Positions 1 to 8,705 are shown, counted from the stretch's first letter. The stretch is DNA of 64,000 bases from an uncultured Paracoccaceae bacterium (GCA_937864535.1 CALMJS010000017.1:1-64000); one strand, 5' to 3'. Notes: generated from the letters alone by a model not told the origin. Numbers and translations are program-made.

Positions 1-50
1 CCGGCCTGTCACGCCGGGGGTCGCGGGTTCGAGCCCCGTCAACCGCGCCA
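1..50 (+). tRNA. tRNA-Asp (GTC), 5' part outside the window
   Basis: The window opens inside a tRNA. Bases 1-5 and 13-17 form a perfect anticodon stem (CCGGC/GCCGG) around a seven-base loop with anticodon GTC at 8-10. A T-arm with the loop TTCGAGC follows, then an acceptor 3' strand (CAACCGC), discriminator G and an encoded CCA ending at 50. GTC reads aspartate codons. The D-arm and the 5' acceptor strand lie upstream of the window. Confidence 0.93.
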
Positions 51-132
51 CTTCTCTCAAGACGCCCAGGGAAACCTGTGGCGTTTTTGTTTTATCAAAT
101 ATATTATATTTTCAACATATAAGGAGCTCCCG

Positions 133-351
133 ATGTCTACCCTGGATTCGATTCCCTTCTCGCTCGCGATTATCGCTGCCCTGACCCTCGGGCTGGCGCC
201 GTTTTTCCCGGAGCCGCATCTGATCGAAAAACTGCGCATGCTCGCGGCGGGGACCTTGGTCCGGCCAATCGATATCTTTGATCTGGTCTTGCACGCCGCC
301 CCGTGGCTGCTGGTGCTGGCCAAGGCGCTTCGGGCGCTGACCGCAGCCTAG
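133..351 (+). CDS. Small two-helix membrane protein of unknown function
   Basis: A 72-residue protein with two hydrophobic stretches (about residues 8-25 and 46-68) separated by a conserved-looking middle (PEPHLIEKLRML, then RPIDIFDL). Small proteins of this pattern occur in Rhodobacteraceae and are sometimes labelled 'RND transporter', but nothing here shows transport. The Shine-Dalgarno AAGGAG lies at 120-125, 7 bases before the ATG. It follows the tRNA-Asp gene by 82 bp and converges on transketolase, with a shared palindromic terminator between. The function is unknown; the reading frame and start look secure. Confidence 0.7.
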   Translation: MSTLDSIPFSLAIIAALTLGLAPFFPEPHLIEKLRMLAAGTLVRPIDIFDLVLHAAPWLLVLAKALRALTAA

Positions 352-432
352 CGGGCGTGCTGCTGCCTTTGTGCTGCAAATATCCCGGGGGTGAGGCCCG
401 TCAGGGCCGAGGGGGCAGAGCCCCCCAACGTA

Positions 433-460
433 AAACGCCGCGCTGATCAGCGCGGCGTTT
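433..460. terminator. Bidirectional intrinsic terminator
   Basis: A perfect 28-bp palindrome, twelve-base arms (AAACGCCGCGCT and its complement) around GATC. A-tracts on the left and T-tracts on the right give a U-rich tail in both directions. It lies between the converging small membrane protein gene and transketolase and probably serves both. Confidence 0.8.
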
Positions 461-483
461 CCGGTTAGGCGATGTGCTGCCAA

Positions 484-2502
484 TCAGAGCAGGCTCTTGG
501 CCTTGGCTGCGACAGCCGCGGCGGTGATGCCAAACTTTTCATAGAGCGTTTCCGCCGGTGCCGAGGCGCCAAAGCCTTCCATCCCGACAAAGCCGGACTT
601 GGCTTCTTTGCCGCGCTCGCCCAGCAGGTACTTGTCCCAGCCCTGACGCACGGCGGCTTCGACGGCAACGCGCACCGGACCGGCCGGCAACACGCGCTTG
701 CGGTAGGCTTCGTCCTGCGCGTCAAACAGCTCCATACAGGGGACCGAGACCACGCGGGTGCCGATGCCTTCTGCTTCGAGCATGTCACGCGCCGCCAACG
801 CGATTTCGATTTCCGAACCGGTTGCCATCAGGATCACCTGACGCTTGCCCGCTTCGGCATCAGCCAGAATATAGGCCCCCTGAGCGGTCAGGTTCTTGTT
901 GGTGTGGGTCTTGCGCACGGTCGGCAGGTTTTGCCGCGACAGGGCCAGAACCGACGGAGTTTCGGTCTGCGTCAGCGCGATTTCCCAGGCTTCGGCGGTC
1001 TCGACCGTGTCGGCGGGACGGAACACCAGGGTGTTCGGGGTCGCGCGCAACATGGCGAGGTGTTCGACCGGCTGGTGGGTCGGGCCGTCTTCGCCCAGAC
1101 CGATCGAGTCGTGGGTCATCACATAGACAACCGGCTGCTTCATCAACGCAGACAGGCGCATGGCAGGGCGGGCGTAGTCGGCAAAGCACATAAAGGTGCC
1201 GCCATAGGGGCGCACGCCGCCGTGCAGGGCCATACCGTTCATCGCCGAGGCCATCGCGTGTTCGCGGATACCAAAGTAGATGTAACGGCCCTTGCGGTTG
1301 TCGGGCATGAACACGCCCAGATCGCCGGTCTTGGTGTTGTTCGACCCGGTGAGGTCAGCGGAACCGCCGACGGTTTCCGGCAGGATCGGGTTCACGATCT
1401 CCAGCACCATTTCCGACGATTTGCGGGTTGCAACCTTCGGTGCGGTCTCGGACACCTGACGCTTGAAGGTACGGATCGCGCCAGCAAGTTTTTTCGGAGC
1501 TTCGCCCGCCAGTTGGCGGTTGAATTCCGCACGGCGGTTGTCGGACAGGGCGGCGAACTCGGCCTCCCATGCGGCGCGGACTGCGGCACCGCGTGCGCCC
1601 ATGGCTTCCCACTGGGCTTTGACATCTGCTGCGACCTCGTAGGGGCCCCAGTTGACGCCATAGGCGGCCTTGGCGGCAGCCAGTTGGTCCTTGTCGGTCA
1701 GGGCGCCGTGACCCTTGGAGGTGTCCTGCGCCTTGTGGCCGATCGCGATGTGGGTCTTGCAGGCGATCATCGAGGGGCGCGGATCGGCCTTGGCAGCGGT
1801 AAGGGCTGCGTCGATGGCGACCGGATCATGGCCGTCGATGGCCTGAACGTGCCAACCAGAGGCCGCGAAGCGGGCGCACTGGTCGGTTTTGTCCGACATC
1901 TCGACGGTGCCGTCGATGGTGATGTTGTTGTTGTCCCACAGCACGATCAGGTTGCCCAGTTCGTGCTTGCCCGCCAGACCGATGGATTCCTGGCTGACGC
2001 CCTCCATCAGACAGCCGTCGCCGGCGATGACATAGGTGCGGTGATTGACGATTTTTTTGCCGAAACGGGCGCGCTGGATTTCTTCGGCGATGGCAAAGCC
2101 GACCGAGTTCGCGATGCCCTGACCCAAGGGGCCAGTGGTGGTTTCAACGCCGTCGAGGTGGAAGTTTTCCGGGTGGCCTGCGGTCTTGGCGCCCCACTGA
2201 CGGAAATTCTTGATCTCGTCGAGGGTCACTTCGGCATAGCCGGTGAGGTAGAGCAGAGAATAGATCAGCATCGACCCGTGGCCTGCCGACAGGATGAACC
2301 GGTCGCGGTTCGGCCAGAGCGGTGCCTTGGGGTCAAAGTTCAGATGCTTTTCGAACAAAACGGTCGCGACGTCCGCCATGCCCATCGGCATGCCGGAGTG
2401 GCCCGAGTTTGCCCCGGCGACAGCATCAAGGGTCAGGGTACGGATGGCGGTGGCCTTCATCCAGTGGTCGGGGTGCGCAGCGCGCAGGGCGGCAATATCC
2501 AA
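484..2502 (-). CDS. tkt: Transketolase
   Basis: A 672-residue, full-length transketolase. This thiamine diphosphate enzyme moves two-carbon units between ketose and aldose phosphates in the non-oxidative pentose phosphate pathway, and in the Calvin cycle where present. Visible motifs include the N-terminal SGHSGMPMG segment, the ThDP-binding region ([11 protein letters not shown], then NNNITIDG, near residues 160-195) and the pyrimidine-domain GIREHAM and [10 protein letters not shown]. The start codon is TTG (2500-2502) with GAGGA seven bases upstream; the deduced N-terminus ([14 protein letters not shown]) fits the family, and no ATG fits better. It is transcribed alone, divergent from the zapA operon, and ends at the palindromic terminator. 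Confidence 0.97.
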   Translation of the reverse strand: MDIAALRAAHPDHWMKATAIRTLTLDAVAGANSGHSGMPMGMADVATVLFEKHLNFDPKAPLWPNRDRFILSAGHGSMLIYSLLYLTGYAEVTLDEIKNFRQWGAKTAGHPENFHLDGVETTTGPLGQGIANSVGFAIAEEIQRARFGKKIVNHRTYVIAGDGCLMEGVSQESIGLAGKHELGNLIVLWDNNNITIDGTVEMSDKTDQCARFAASGWHVQAIDGHDPVAIDAALTAAKADPRPSMIACKTHIAIGHKAQDTSKGHGALTDKDQLAAAKAAYGVNWGPYEVAADVKAQWEAMGARGAAVRAAWEAEFAALSDNRRAEFNRQLAGEAPKKLAGAIRTFKRQVSETAPKVATRKSSEMVLEIVNPILPETVGGSADLTGSNNTKTGDLGVFMPDNRKGRYIYFGIREHAMASAMNGMALHGGVRPYGGTFMCFADYARPAMRLSALMKQPVVYVMTHDSIGLGEDGPTHQPVEHLAMLRATPNTLVFRPADTVETAEAWEIALTQTETPSVLALSRQNLPTVRKTHTNKNLTAQGAYILADAEAGKRQVILMATGSEIEIALAARDMLEAEGIGTRVVSVPCMELFDAQDEAYRKRVLPAGPVRVAVEAAVRQGWDKYLLGERGKEAKSGFVGMEGFGASAPAETLYEKFGITAAAVAAKAKSLL

Positions 2503-2678
2503 AGTGCAATCCTCTGCTGGTACTTAGGAAAGTATCCCCCGCGTCATATCAGGGAACCATCCAAGATCAAGCGCGAGGGTGACATTGCGGCGCGAAAGAA
2601 CAGCCAGTTCGGCCCGGTCTTTGCCCTTTTGCCGGTTTCCCTTAGGCTTTGACCTCAAAGGAATGATTCGGCAGATCA

Positions 2679-3215
2679 ATGGCCGAACGGGTTTGGCAGG
2701 TAGAAAGCGAGGCGCAGGTGAGCGATATTGCGGAACTGGAACGCAGACTGAGCGCGGCATTGGACCGTATTCGGATCGGGCTGGCGGCTCAGGCATCAGC
2801 CCCAAAGGCCGGGGTCAGCGTGGATACCGCCGACCTGGAGGCAAGGGTCGAAAGGTTGCAGGTCGAATTGGCCGCCGAAAAACAGGCCGTCGCGGACCTC
2901 GAAGCCCGCGTCAAGACGCTCAAAGAGCGGCAAGAGAGCAAGATCGCGGATCTGAGCGCCGCCGCTGAAGCGGCCAAGTCGCAGGTGATCGCGCTTGCTG
3001 CCGATTTGCAGGCCTTGCGCGAAACCCATGCCGAAGTGCGCGTGACCTCCGACCGTCTGCGCAGCGCCGCCGAAACAGGGGTGGTGGAGCCGGAATTGAT
3101 CAACCGGGCCATGCAGGCCGAACTCGAAGCGCTGCGGGCGGAACGTCAGACCGATGCCGCCGAGATTGCAGCCGTTCTGGCCGCTCTGGCACCGATTATC
3201 GAGGAGGCGCAGTAA
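2679..3215 (+). CDS. Alanine-rich coiled-coil protein encoded upstream of ZapA
   Basis: Up to 178 residues, almost entirely predicted coiled coil: heptad-like leucine/alanine spacing runs from about residue 16 to 125, rich in Ala, Glu, Lys and Arg, with no signal peptide or membrane span. Its stop codon overlaps the zapA start (TAATG), so the two are probably translated together. The first ATG (2679) has only a distant AAAGGA; an in-frame GTG at 2718 gives the tidier N-terminus MSDIAELERRL and may be the true start. No enzymatic motif is present. The operon position suggests a role with ZapA at the division ring, comparable in shape to ZapB, but that is inference. Confidence 0.75.
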   Translation: MAERVWQVESEAQVSDIAELERRLSAALDRIRIGLAAQASAPKAGVSVDTADLEARVERLQVELAAEKQAVADLEARVKTLKERQESKIADLSAAAEAAKSQVIALAADLQALRETHAEVRVTSDRLRSAAETGVVEPELINRAMQAELEALRAERQTDAAEIAAVLAALAPIIEEAQ

Positions 3216-3610
3216 TGCCGCAGGTGACGATTACGATCGGTGGGCGCAGTTTTTCCGTCGCCTGCCAACCGGGCGAGGAAGAGTTCCTGCAAACCGCAGC
3301 CTCGCTACTGGATACAGAGGCCACGACCCTGAATACCCATATGGGCCGGATGCCCGAGGCGCAGTTGCTGCTGATGTCGGGACTGATGCTGGCGGACAAA
3401 ACCGTCGCGATGCAGGAACAGATGCGCGTGCTGGAGCTGGAAAATTCCGAACTGCGCAGCAAGATCGACGAGCTGGAGGCCCGCCCGTCGCCCGAACCGC
3501 AGCGGGTCGAAGTGCCGGTGGTGCCGTTGCATGTGACAGAAACGCTGATGGAACTGGCCGCCCAGGCCGAGGCCTTGGCCGATGCCGTCGAAGACAGGGG
3601 GCAGCCATGA
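3215..3610 (+). CDS. zapA: Cell division protein ZapA
   Basis: 131 residues with the ZapA N-terminal fold (VTITIGGRSFSVACQPGEEEFL, residues 4-25) followed by a long helix to about residue 90. ZapA binds FtsZ in the cytoplasm and cross-links its filaments in the Z-ring. The Leu/Met-rich stretch MSGLMLADKTVAMQEQMRVL (residues 54-73) matches the coiled-coil dimerisation segment. The C-terminal 40 residues are less conserved and acidic. It is the middle gene of three, overlapping the upstream gene by one base and the downstream gene by four (ATGA), which indicates translational coupling. Confidence 0.88.
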   Translation: MPQVTITIGGRSFSVACQPGEEEFLQTAASLLDTEATTLNTHMGRMPEAQLLLMSGLMLADKTVAMQEQMRVLELENSELRSKIDELEARPSPEPQRVEVPVVPLHVTETLMELAAQAEALADAVEDRGQP

Positions 3611-3972
3611 TCGCCGCAGTTCGCCGTATTTGCACGATCGCTGCGGTCGCTATCGCGCCGGTCCTGTTGCCGGGGGCTGCGCTGGCAATCGCCAAGTTGG
3701 AGGTGGTCGATTACGTCTGCGAGCGCGGCGCGACGGTGACGGCGGTTTATGTCAGTTCTGACGGAGCGCCGCAGGTCGTCCTGATGGCCGAAGGCAATGT
3801 CGTCACCCTCACGGCTGTTCCCGTCGCATCAGGCACCAAATACCGCGGCGATCCGACGGTGCAGGGCTATTTATGGTGGACCGAGGCGGGTCGCGCGATG
3901 CTGGGATGGCTCAATCCCGTCACCAACGACGAATCCGCGCTGTTCTCCGATTGCCGCGAATTGCCCCGCTAG
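3607..3972 (+). CDS. MliC-family lysozyme inhibitor-like periplasmic protein
   Basis: 121 residues: a signal peptide of about 26 residues (hydrophobic, ending ALA) and one MliC-type domain (VDYVCERGATVTAVYV, then VTLTAVPVASGTKYRG, then YLWWTEAGRAML). MliC proteins inhibit C-type lysozyme in the periplasm or on the outer membrane. There is no lipobox, so a soluble periplasmic form is expected. Two cysteines (in YVCERG and near the C-terminus, SDCREL) could form the family disulfide. The ATG overlaps the zapA stop (ATGA), so it belongs to the zapA operon, which is an unusual setting. A strong terminator follows 11 bp downstream. Confidence 0.72.
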   Translation: MIAAVRRICTIAAVAIAPVLLPGAALAIAKLEVVDYVCERGATVTAVYVSSDGAPQVVLMAEGNVVTLTAVPVASGTKYRGDPTVQGYLWWTEAGRAMLGWLNPVTNDESALFSDCRELPR

Positions 3973-3982
3973 AGCAAATGCA

Positions 3983-4013
3983 AAAGACCCGGCGTTTTGG
4001 CCGGGTCTTTCTT
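3983..4013 (+). terminator. Intrinsic terminator after the zapA operon
   Basis: An eleven-base-pair hairpin: AAAGACCCGGC at 3983-3993, loop 3994-3999, and its complement at 4000-4010, followed by a T-rich tail (CTTTTG). It lies 11 bp after the MliC-family gene. A-rich bases on the left may also allow it to serve grxD from the other side. Confidence 0.85.
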
Positions 4014-4027
4014 TTGACTGTTGTCGA

Positions 4028-4390
4028 TTACTTGTTGGCAGCGCGGATTTGATCCGCCTTTTCCTGATCAAAGCTCACGCCGCTGTTGGCGAACAACTGA
4101 TCCAATTCGCCCGACAGGGTCATTTCGGTGATGATGTCGCAGCCGCCGACAAATTCACCTTTGACGTAGAGCTGCGGGATCGTCGGCCAATCCGAAAAAT
4201 CCTTGATCCCCTGACGGATTTCGTCATCCGCCAGAACGTTGACGTCGGTATACTCAACGCCCATGAAGTTCAGGATGCCTGCAACGCGGCTGGAAAACCC
4301 GCATTGCGGCATGGTTTTGGTGCCCTTCATGTAGAGGACGACCGGGTTTGCGGTTACGGTCTCTTTGATCCGGGACTGTGCGTCGGTCAT
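4028..4390 (-). CDS. grxD: Monothiol glutaredoxin, Grx4 type
   Basis: 120 residues with the monothiol active-site motif CGFS (in MPQCGFSSR), the glutathione-binding WPTIPQLYV with its cis-proline, and GGCDIITEM. Monothiol glutaredoxins of this class bind a [2Fe-2S] cluster with glutathione and pass it on or sense iron, usually with a BolA partner. A bolA-family gene lies just upstream on the same strand (72 bp), which supports that pairing. An in-frame ATG at 4405 would add five residues (MKDTD), but AAAGACA sits before the ATG at 4390 and the shorter form matches the family length. Confidence 0.93.
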   Translation of the reverse strand: MTDAQSRIKETVTANPVVLYMKGTKTMPQCGFSSRVAGILNFMGVEYTDVNVLADDEIRQGIKDFSDWPTIPQLYVKGEFVGGCDIITEMTLSGELDQLFANSGVSFDQEKADQIRAANK

Positions 4391-4462
4391 GTCAGTGTCT
4401 TTCATAGCTGGGGCGATATGCCCCGATGTGAGGGAGTGGCCCCGAAAGGCCGGTCAATCGGC

Positions 4463-4699
4463 CTAGGCGGGCACCTTGGTCGTCAGCGCCAGAGCGTGAA
4501 GTTCGCCGTTGGAGCCGTCCATCTTGCCCTTGAGAGCGGCGTAGACAGCACGCTGCTGCTGCACGCGATTGAGGCCGCGAAAGCTCTCGTCTTCGACCAG
4601 CGCGGCGAAATGTGCGCCGTCATCGCCCTGAACCTCGATCCGGGCCTGGGGGAATGTTTCGCGAAGCAGAACTTCGATTTCTTCTGCGGTGATAGCCAT
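4463..4699 (-). CDS. BolA-family protein
   Basis: 78 residues covering a whole BolA domain: an N-terminal helix (ITAEEIEVLLRETFP), a strand region (ARIEVQGDDGAHFAALVEDESFRG) and the RVQQQRAVYAAL helix ending in HALAL. The conserved C-terminal His, a cluster ligand in BolA-Grx complexes, is present in ELHAL. BolA proteins bind monothiol glutaredoxins around a [2Fe-2S] cluster and act in iron-sulfur trafficking; grxD is the next gene downstream. A GGAGG lies just before the start. Length and composition are closest to the short IbaG-like branch. Confidence 0.9.
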   Translation of the reverse strand: MAITAEEIEVLLRETFPQARIEVQGDDGAHFAALVEDESFRGLNRVQQQRAVYAALKGKMDGSNGELHALALTTKVPA

Positions 4700-4755
4700 A
4701 GATGCCTCCTGTTATGCTCTCAGATGTAGGACTTGGCGCGGGGTGCCGCAAGCGG

Positions 4756-5247
4756 TTAGCGGGATTTGGGGGCAATGTGATGCCGGAGTTTGTCTAGAAA
4801 ACTCTGAAAGGCACCGGACATTTTCGGGCTGTCGCGCCATGCGCGTGACAGATCAGCCAAGAGCGCGAGGCGTTCCGCCTCGAGCGCGTCGGTCAAGGCG
4901 TGATCCTTGGCGGCGACGAGCATGGTCATGCGTTCATGCAGCGGTCTCAGGTTGCCGAAATCGCGCATCATTGCCGGCAGGAGTTCGGGGGAGTCGCGCC
5001 AGCTTTCGCCGTTAAAGCGTTCCTGGATCACGCGCTGACCGGCGCCGGCGCAGTCATAGAGGGTGCAGCCAGTAAATCCCTTGGGACGCAGATCGGCGTG
5101 AATGGCGCAGGCGTGTCGCGACAGGTTCGGGCAGGGCTGACCTGCCGGTTTGTCGATGGCGAACATCGGCCCGCGGTCCAGCACCAGACTGACGCAGCAG
5201 AGCGCTGCGCAGTTGGAACAATCGGAGGTAAGATCGGGCAGCGTCAT
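4756..5247 (-). CDS. Cysteine-rich putative metal-binding protein
   Basis: 163 residues from the ATG at 5247; upstream in-frame sequence to 5343 is Arg-rich, covers an intergenic repeat and is unlikely to be translated. The N-terminal half holds eight cysteines: C10, C13, C17, C18, C39, C47, C60 and C65, spaced like the metal-binding cysteines of YkgJ-type zinc/iron-chelating proteins (CSNCAALCC, then CPNL, then GCTLYDC). The C-terminal half is helical and Leu/Arg-rich. Relatives are sometimes labelled pentapeptide-repeat proteins, but no pentapeptide repeats are visible here. It lies upstream of bolA and grxD on the same strand, so a link to iron-sulfur metabolism is possible but unproven. 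Confidence 0.7.
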   Translation of the reverse strand: MTLPDLTSDCSNCAALCCVSLVLDRGPMFAIDKPAGQPCPNLSRHACAIHADLRPKGFTGCTLYDCAGAGQRVIQERFNGESWRDSPELLPAMMRDFGNLRPLHERMTMLVAAKDHALTDALEAERLALLADLSRAWRDSPKMSGAFQSFLDKLRHHIAPKSR

Positions 5248-5279
5248 CGGGGGTCCGTCCCGCCTGCGGCGGCACGGAG

Positions 5280-5312
5280 GCCTCCGGCGGAGGTATTTCA
5301 AGAAAGATGAAA
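5280..5312. repeat. Intergenic repeat, copy 1 (CCTCCGGCGGAGG element)
   Basis: A short element: GCCTCCGGCGGAGGTATTT (5280-5298), two variable bases and then GAAAGATGAAA. It recurs at 36914-36946 with the same order and spacing. The CCTCC-GGC-GGAGG core can fold as a small hairpin. In both places it lies directly beyond the terminator hairpin of a minus-strand gene (here purL) and upstream of the next minus-strand gene. Confidence 0.75.
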
Positions 5313-5341
5313 GAAAAGGGCCCGCCTTTTGAGGGGCGGGC
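5311..5341 (-). terminator. purL intrinsic terminator
   Basis: A seven-base-pair GC hairpin: GCCCGCC at 5320-5326 pairs with GGCGGGC at 5335-5341. On the minus strand it is followed by a pyrimidine run (CCCTTTTCTTTC). It begins 9 bp after the purL stop and abuts the repeat element. Confidence 0.75.
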
Positions 5342-5349
5342 ACCGATGG

Positions 5350-7515
5350 TTAGTTCAGGGCAGCGGCAAAGGCGCTGGTGTAGGTCGCGGCGAGATCCGC
5401 CAGCGGGGCGGAGCTGCCGCCGAAGCTGATGGCGTCGCCGCCGAATGTGCCGACGGTTGCCAGCGGAACGCCAGCCTGCGCGGCGGCGGCCATCAAGGCC
5501 TCTGCCTGATCGGCCGTGGTGGCGATCAGATAGCGGCCCTGATCCTCGCCAAAGAGGGTCGGGGTGTCGGATGCCTCGAGAGAGACGCCGACGCCAGCGG
5601 CCTGCGCCATTTCGAAGGCAGCCAGCGCCAGACCGCCGTCCGAGAGGTCGGTACAGGCGATGATACTGGCGCGGTTGGCGCGGATGAAATCGCCATGGGC
5701 GGCCTCGGCTGCCAGATCGACGATGGGGGCATCGCCGTCTTCGCGGTTGAAGACCTCGGCCAGCAGGGCCGATTGGCCAAGGTGACCTACGGTGCTGCCC
5801 AGAAGCAGGGCGACGTGGCCTTCGGCGGCCTTGCCGAGAATGGCCTCCTCGACGTTGGCGATCAGGCCAACGGCACAGATGGTCGGGGTCGGCAGGATGC
5901 CCTTGCCGTCGGTTTCATTGTAGAGCGAGACGTTGCCCGACACGATCGGAGTGTCGAGCGCGATGCAGGCCTGACCGATACCCTCCAGCGCACCGACGAA
6001 CTGGCCCATGATTTCCGGTTTTTCGGGGTTGCCGAAGTTCAGGTTGTCGGTGGTTGCCAGCGGTTTGGCGCCGACGGCGGTGAGGTTGCGATAGGCTTCT
6101 GCGACGGCCTGCTTGCCGCCCTCGACCGGGTTCGCCTTGACGTAGCGCGGGGTCACGTCCGAGGTGAAGGCCACGGCCTTGTTCGTGCCGTGAATCCGCA
6201 CGATGCCTGCGCCGAGGCCCGGGGTCTGGACAGAGTCGCCCATCACCTGGGTATCGTATTGGGTATAGACCCATGCCTTGGAGGCGTAGTTGGGCGAGCC
6301 GATCAGCGCGCGCAGCCCGTCGATGGCATCGACGCCCGGCACATCGGCCATCGGCGCGGCGGCGGGGGTCGGAACCCACGGACGGTCGTATTCGGGCGCC
6401 GAAGAGGACAGTTTCGACAGCGGCAGGTCAGCCTTGACCTCGTTGCCGTGGATGATCAGGAACCGGTCTTCGGGAATGGTCCAGCCGACGATGGCGAAAT
6501 CGAGGTCCCATTTGTCGAACACGGCGCGGGCTTCGGCCTCGAGTTCGGGACGCAGAACCATCAGCATACGTTCCTGGCTCTCGGAGAGCATCATTTCGTA
6601 GGCAGTCATGTTCAGTTCGCGCTGCGGGACGCGGTCGAGTTCGAGCTTGATCCCGAGGCCGCCCTTGTCGCCCATCTCGACCGCCGAACAGGTCAGGCCA
6701 GCGGCGCCCATATCCTGGATCGAGATCACGGCGCCGGTCTGCATCAGTTCCATGCAGGCTTCCATCAGGCGCTTTTCGGTGAAGGGGTCGCCGACCTGAA
6801 CGGTGGGGCGCTTTTCCTCGATGGTGTCGTCAAACTCGGCCGAGGCCATGGTCGCGCCGCCAACGCCGTCGCGGCCGGTTTTTGCGCCAAGGTACACAAC
6901 CGGCATGCCGACGCCCGAGGCGGCGGAGTAGAAGATCTTGTCCGCGTCCGCGAGGCCCGCTGCAAAGGCGTTCACGAGGCAGTTGCCGTTGTAGGATTTG
7001 TGGAACCGCACTTCACCGCCGACGGTCGGAACGCCAAAGCAGTTGCCATAGCCGCCGACGCCCTCGACGACGCCATTCACCAGACGCTTGGTTTTCGGAT
7101 GCGAGGGTTCCCCGAACGACAGCGAGTTCATCGCCGCGATGGGGCGGGCACCCATGGTAAACACGTCGCGCAGGATGCCGCCAACGCCCGTCGCCGCGCC
7201 CTGATAGGGTTCGATATAGGACGGGTGGTTGTGGCTCTCCATCTTGAACACGATGGCCTGATTGTCGCCGATATCGACCACGCCGGCATTTTCGCCGGGG
7301 CCGCAGATGACCTGCGGACCGGTGGTCGGCAATTTGCGCAGCCATTTTTTCGAGGACTTGTACGAGCAATGCTCGTTCCACATGGCCGAAAAGATGCCAA
7401 GTTCGGTGAAGGTCGGTTCACGTCCGATGATCTCTAGGATCCGCTGGTATTCATCCGGCTTGAGGCCGTGAGCAGCGATTAGGTCTTCGGTGATCTTGGG
7501 TTCGTCCATGGTCAT
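5350..7515 (-). CDS. purL: Phosphoribosylformylglycinamidine synthase II
   Basis: 721 residues, the usual size of the small PurL. It makes formylglycinamidine ribonucleotide from FGAR, ATP and ammonia in purine synthesis, working with PurQ and PurS. Recognisable features: [15 protein letters not shown] near residue 45, the ATP/metal-binding [18 protein letters not shown] near 95-112, GVGGATMAS near 220-230, and the second half-repeat with [10 protein letters not shown] and [13 protein letters not shown]. The duplicated AIR-synthetase-like architecture is intact. It is transcribed alone on the minus strand with its own terminator; purQ and purS are not in the window. Confidence 0.97.
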   Translation of the reverse strand: MTMDEPKITEDLIAAHGLKPDEYQRILEIIGREPTFTELGIFSAMWNEHCSYKSSKKWLRKLPTTGPQVICGPGENAGVVDIGDNQAIVFKMESHNHPSYIEPYQGAATGVGGILRDVFTMGARPIAAMNSLSFGEPSHPKTKRLVNGVVEGVGGYGNCFGVPTVGGEVRFHKSYNGNCLVNAFAAGLADADKIFYSAASGVGMPVVYLGAKTGRDGVGGATMASAEFDDTIEEKRPTVQVGDPFTEKRLMEACMELMQTGAVISIQDMGAAGLTCSAVEMGDKGGLGIKLELDRVPQRELNMTAYEMMLSESQERMLMVLRPELEAEARAVFDKWDLDFAIVGWTIPEDRFLIIHGNEVKADLPLSKLSSSAPEYDRPWVPTPAAAPMADVPGVDAIDGLRALIGSPNYASKAWVYTQYDTQVMGDSVQTPGLGAGIVRIHGTNKAVAFTSDVTPRYVKANPVEGGKQAVAEAYRNLTAVGAKPLATTDNLNFGNPEKPEIMGQFVGALEGIGQACIALDTPIVSGNVSLYNETDGKGILPTPTICAVGLIANVEEAILGKAAEGHVALLLGSTVGHLGQSALLAEVFNREDGDAPIVDLAAEAAHGDFIRANRASIIACTDLSDGGLALAAFEMAQAAGVGVSLEASDTPTLFGEDQGRYLIATTADQAEALMAAAAQAGVPLATVGTFGGDAISFGGSSAPLADLAATYTSAFAAALN

Positions 7516-7589
7516 TCCCCGCAGGCTGGAAGTGCGATCCCTTTATGACAATGACGGGGGCGGGGAAAGGTGTAGGGACCCTGATGCGC

Positions 7590-7620
7590 AAAAAAAAATC
7601 GCCGGGACAGAGCCCGGCGA
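7590..7620 (-). terminator. Strong intrinsic terminator on the minus strand, about 140 nt beyond the LysR gene
   Basis: TCGCCGGG (7599-7606) pairs with CCCGGCGA (7613-7620). Nine A's on the plus strand (7590-7598) become a run of U's after the hairpin in a minus-strand transcript. The nearest minus-strand stop codon, that of the LysR gene, is at 7762. Bases 7621-7761 hold no convincing gene: the longest minus-strand frame there has no good start. Either the lysR mRNA has a long 3' UTR or a small RNA ends here. Confidence 0.8.
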
Positions 7621-7761
7621 AGTCCAACAGGGAGGTATGAAGTTGATGAGCGTTACAGCATCATCGGCTTCGAGGGCTCCAATAAGAGGCACGATATGTT
7701 CAATCAAGAAAAATCACCCTAATTGGACGTCATGCCCGATATGCACTGAGCGCATAGCTGA

Positions 7762-8673
7762 TCACTGCTCTTCGCCGCTCAGTTCCTTGATCCGGCGACG
7801 GTGCGCGAAAATCTCTTCCTGGACAAAATCGCGGAAGGCGGTGACGCGTTTTGATTGGCGCAGTTCCTCGGGGTAGGCGAGGAACACCGGCACCTCGCCA
7901 GACTCGACATCCGGCAGCACCCGCACCAGCTGGGGAAAATCCTCGGTCAGGTAATCGGGCAGGACCCCGACGCCGACATTGGCCAGCACCGCCTGCAGGC
8001 CGCCAAAGTAGTTATTGACCGTCAGCGTGCTCTGCACATCGTAACTGAGCAGATGTTGCACCAGCGTCGCCCCAGCGGCGACCTGCGCCGAATTCGGGTT
8101 CTGGCAGATCAGCCGGTGCTGGCCGATATCCTCGACGGTTTCGAGAGGGGCGTGGGTTTCCAGATATTCCCGCGTCGCGTAGAGGCGCATGCGGATGTTC
8201 ATCAGGCGTTTGCGGATGAGGTCGGCTTGGCTCGGTTCTTTCATGCGGATGGCGACGTCCGCTTCGCGCATGGGCAGGTCCAGAACCCGTTCCTCGAGCA
8301 TCAGTTCGATTTTCAGGTCGGGGTATTTTTCATAGAGCTTGGACAGGCGCGGGGCCAGCCACATGGTGCCAAAGCCGGTGGTGGTCGTGACCTTGAGTTC
8401 GCCGAACACTTCTTCTTCGCTGTCGCGAATGCGCGCGGCGGCGGCCTCGAGCCGTTTGTTGATCGATCGGGTCGCGTCAAACAGCAACTCGCCCTGTTCG
8501 GTGAGAATCAGTCCCCGCGCATGGCGGTGGAACAGGGTGGTATTCAGCGACTCTTCGAGTGCGCGGATCTGCCGACTGACCGCGGATTGGGACAAATGCA
8601 GAGTATCGCCGGCATGGGTCAGCGATCCGGCGTCAGCCACAGCGTGAAATATTCTTAGCTTATCCCAGTCCAT
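7762..8673 (-). CDS. LysR-family transcriptional regulator
   Basis: 303 residues. The N-terminal winged helix-turn-helix is clear (LRIFHAVADAGSLTHAGDTL, then SQSAVSRQIRALE, residues 6-42), followed by a LysR substrate-binding domain from about residue 90 (ELKVTTTTGFGTMWLAPRL, then LMLEERVLDLPMREADVAIR). LysR regulators usually bind promoter DNA as tetramers and respond to a small effector. The gene is divergent from the indolepyruvate oxidoreductase gene (154 bp between starts), the usual arrangement for a LysR regulator and its target, but the effector cannot be read from the sequence. An imperfect palindrome at 8706-8724, 33 bp upstream of its start, may be an autoregulatory site. Confidence 0.9.
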   Translation of the reverse strand: MDWDKLRIFHAVADAGSLTHAGDTLHLSQSAVSRQIRALEESLNTTLFHRHARGLILTEQGELLFDATRSINKRLEAAAARIRDSEEEVFGELKVTTTTGFGTMWLAPRLSKLYEKYPDLKIELMLEERVLDLPMREADVAIRMKEPSQADLIRKRLMNIRMRLYATREYLETHAPLETVEDIGQHRLICQNPNSAQVAAGATLVQHLLSYDVQSTLTVNNYFGGLQAVLANVGVGVLPDYLTEDFPQLVRVLPDVESGEVPVFLAYPEELRQSKRVTAFRDFVQEEIFAHRRRIKELSGEEQ

Positions 8674-8705
8674 CAGGTGCCCGATCTGCTCTTTCAGGGG
8701 TGACG

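Noticed and set aside
472-2652. A 726-codon open frame on the plus strand opposite transketolase
   Set aside because: It is the antisense frame of a conserved gene in high-GC DNA. Its translation is rich in Gly, Arg, His and Val, without any domain.
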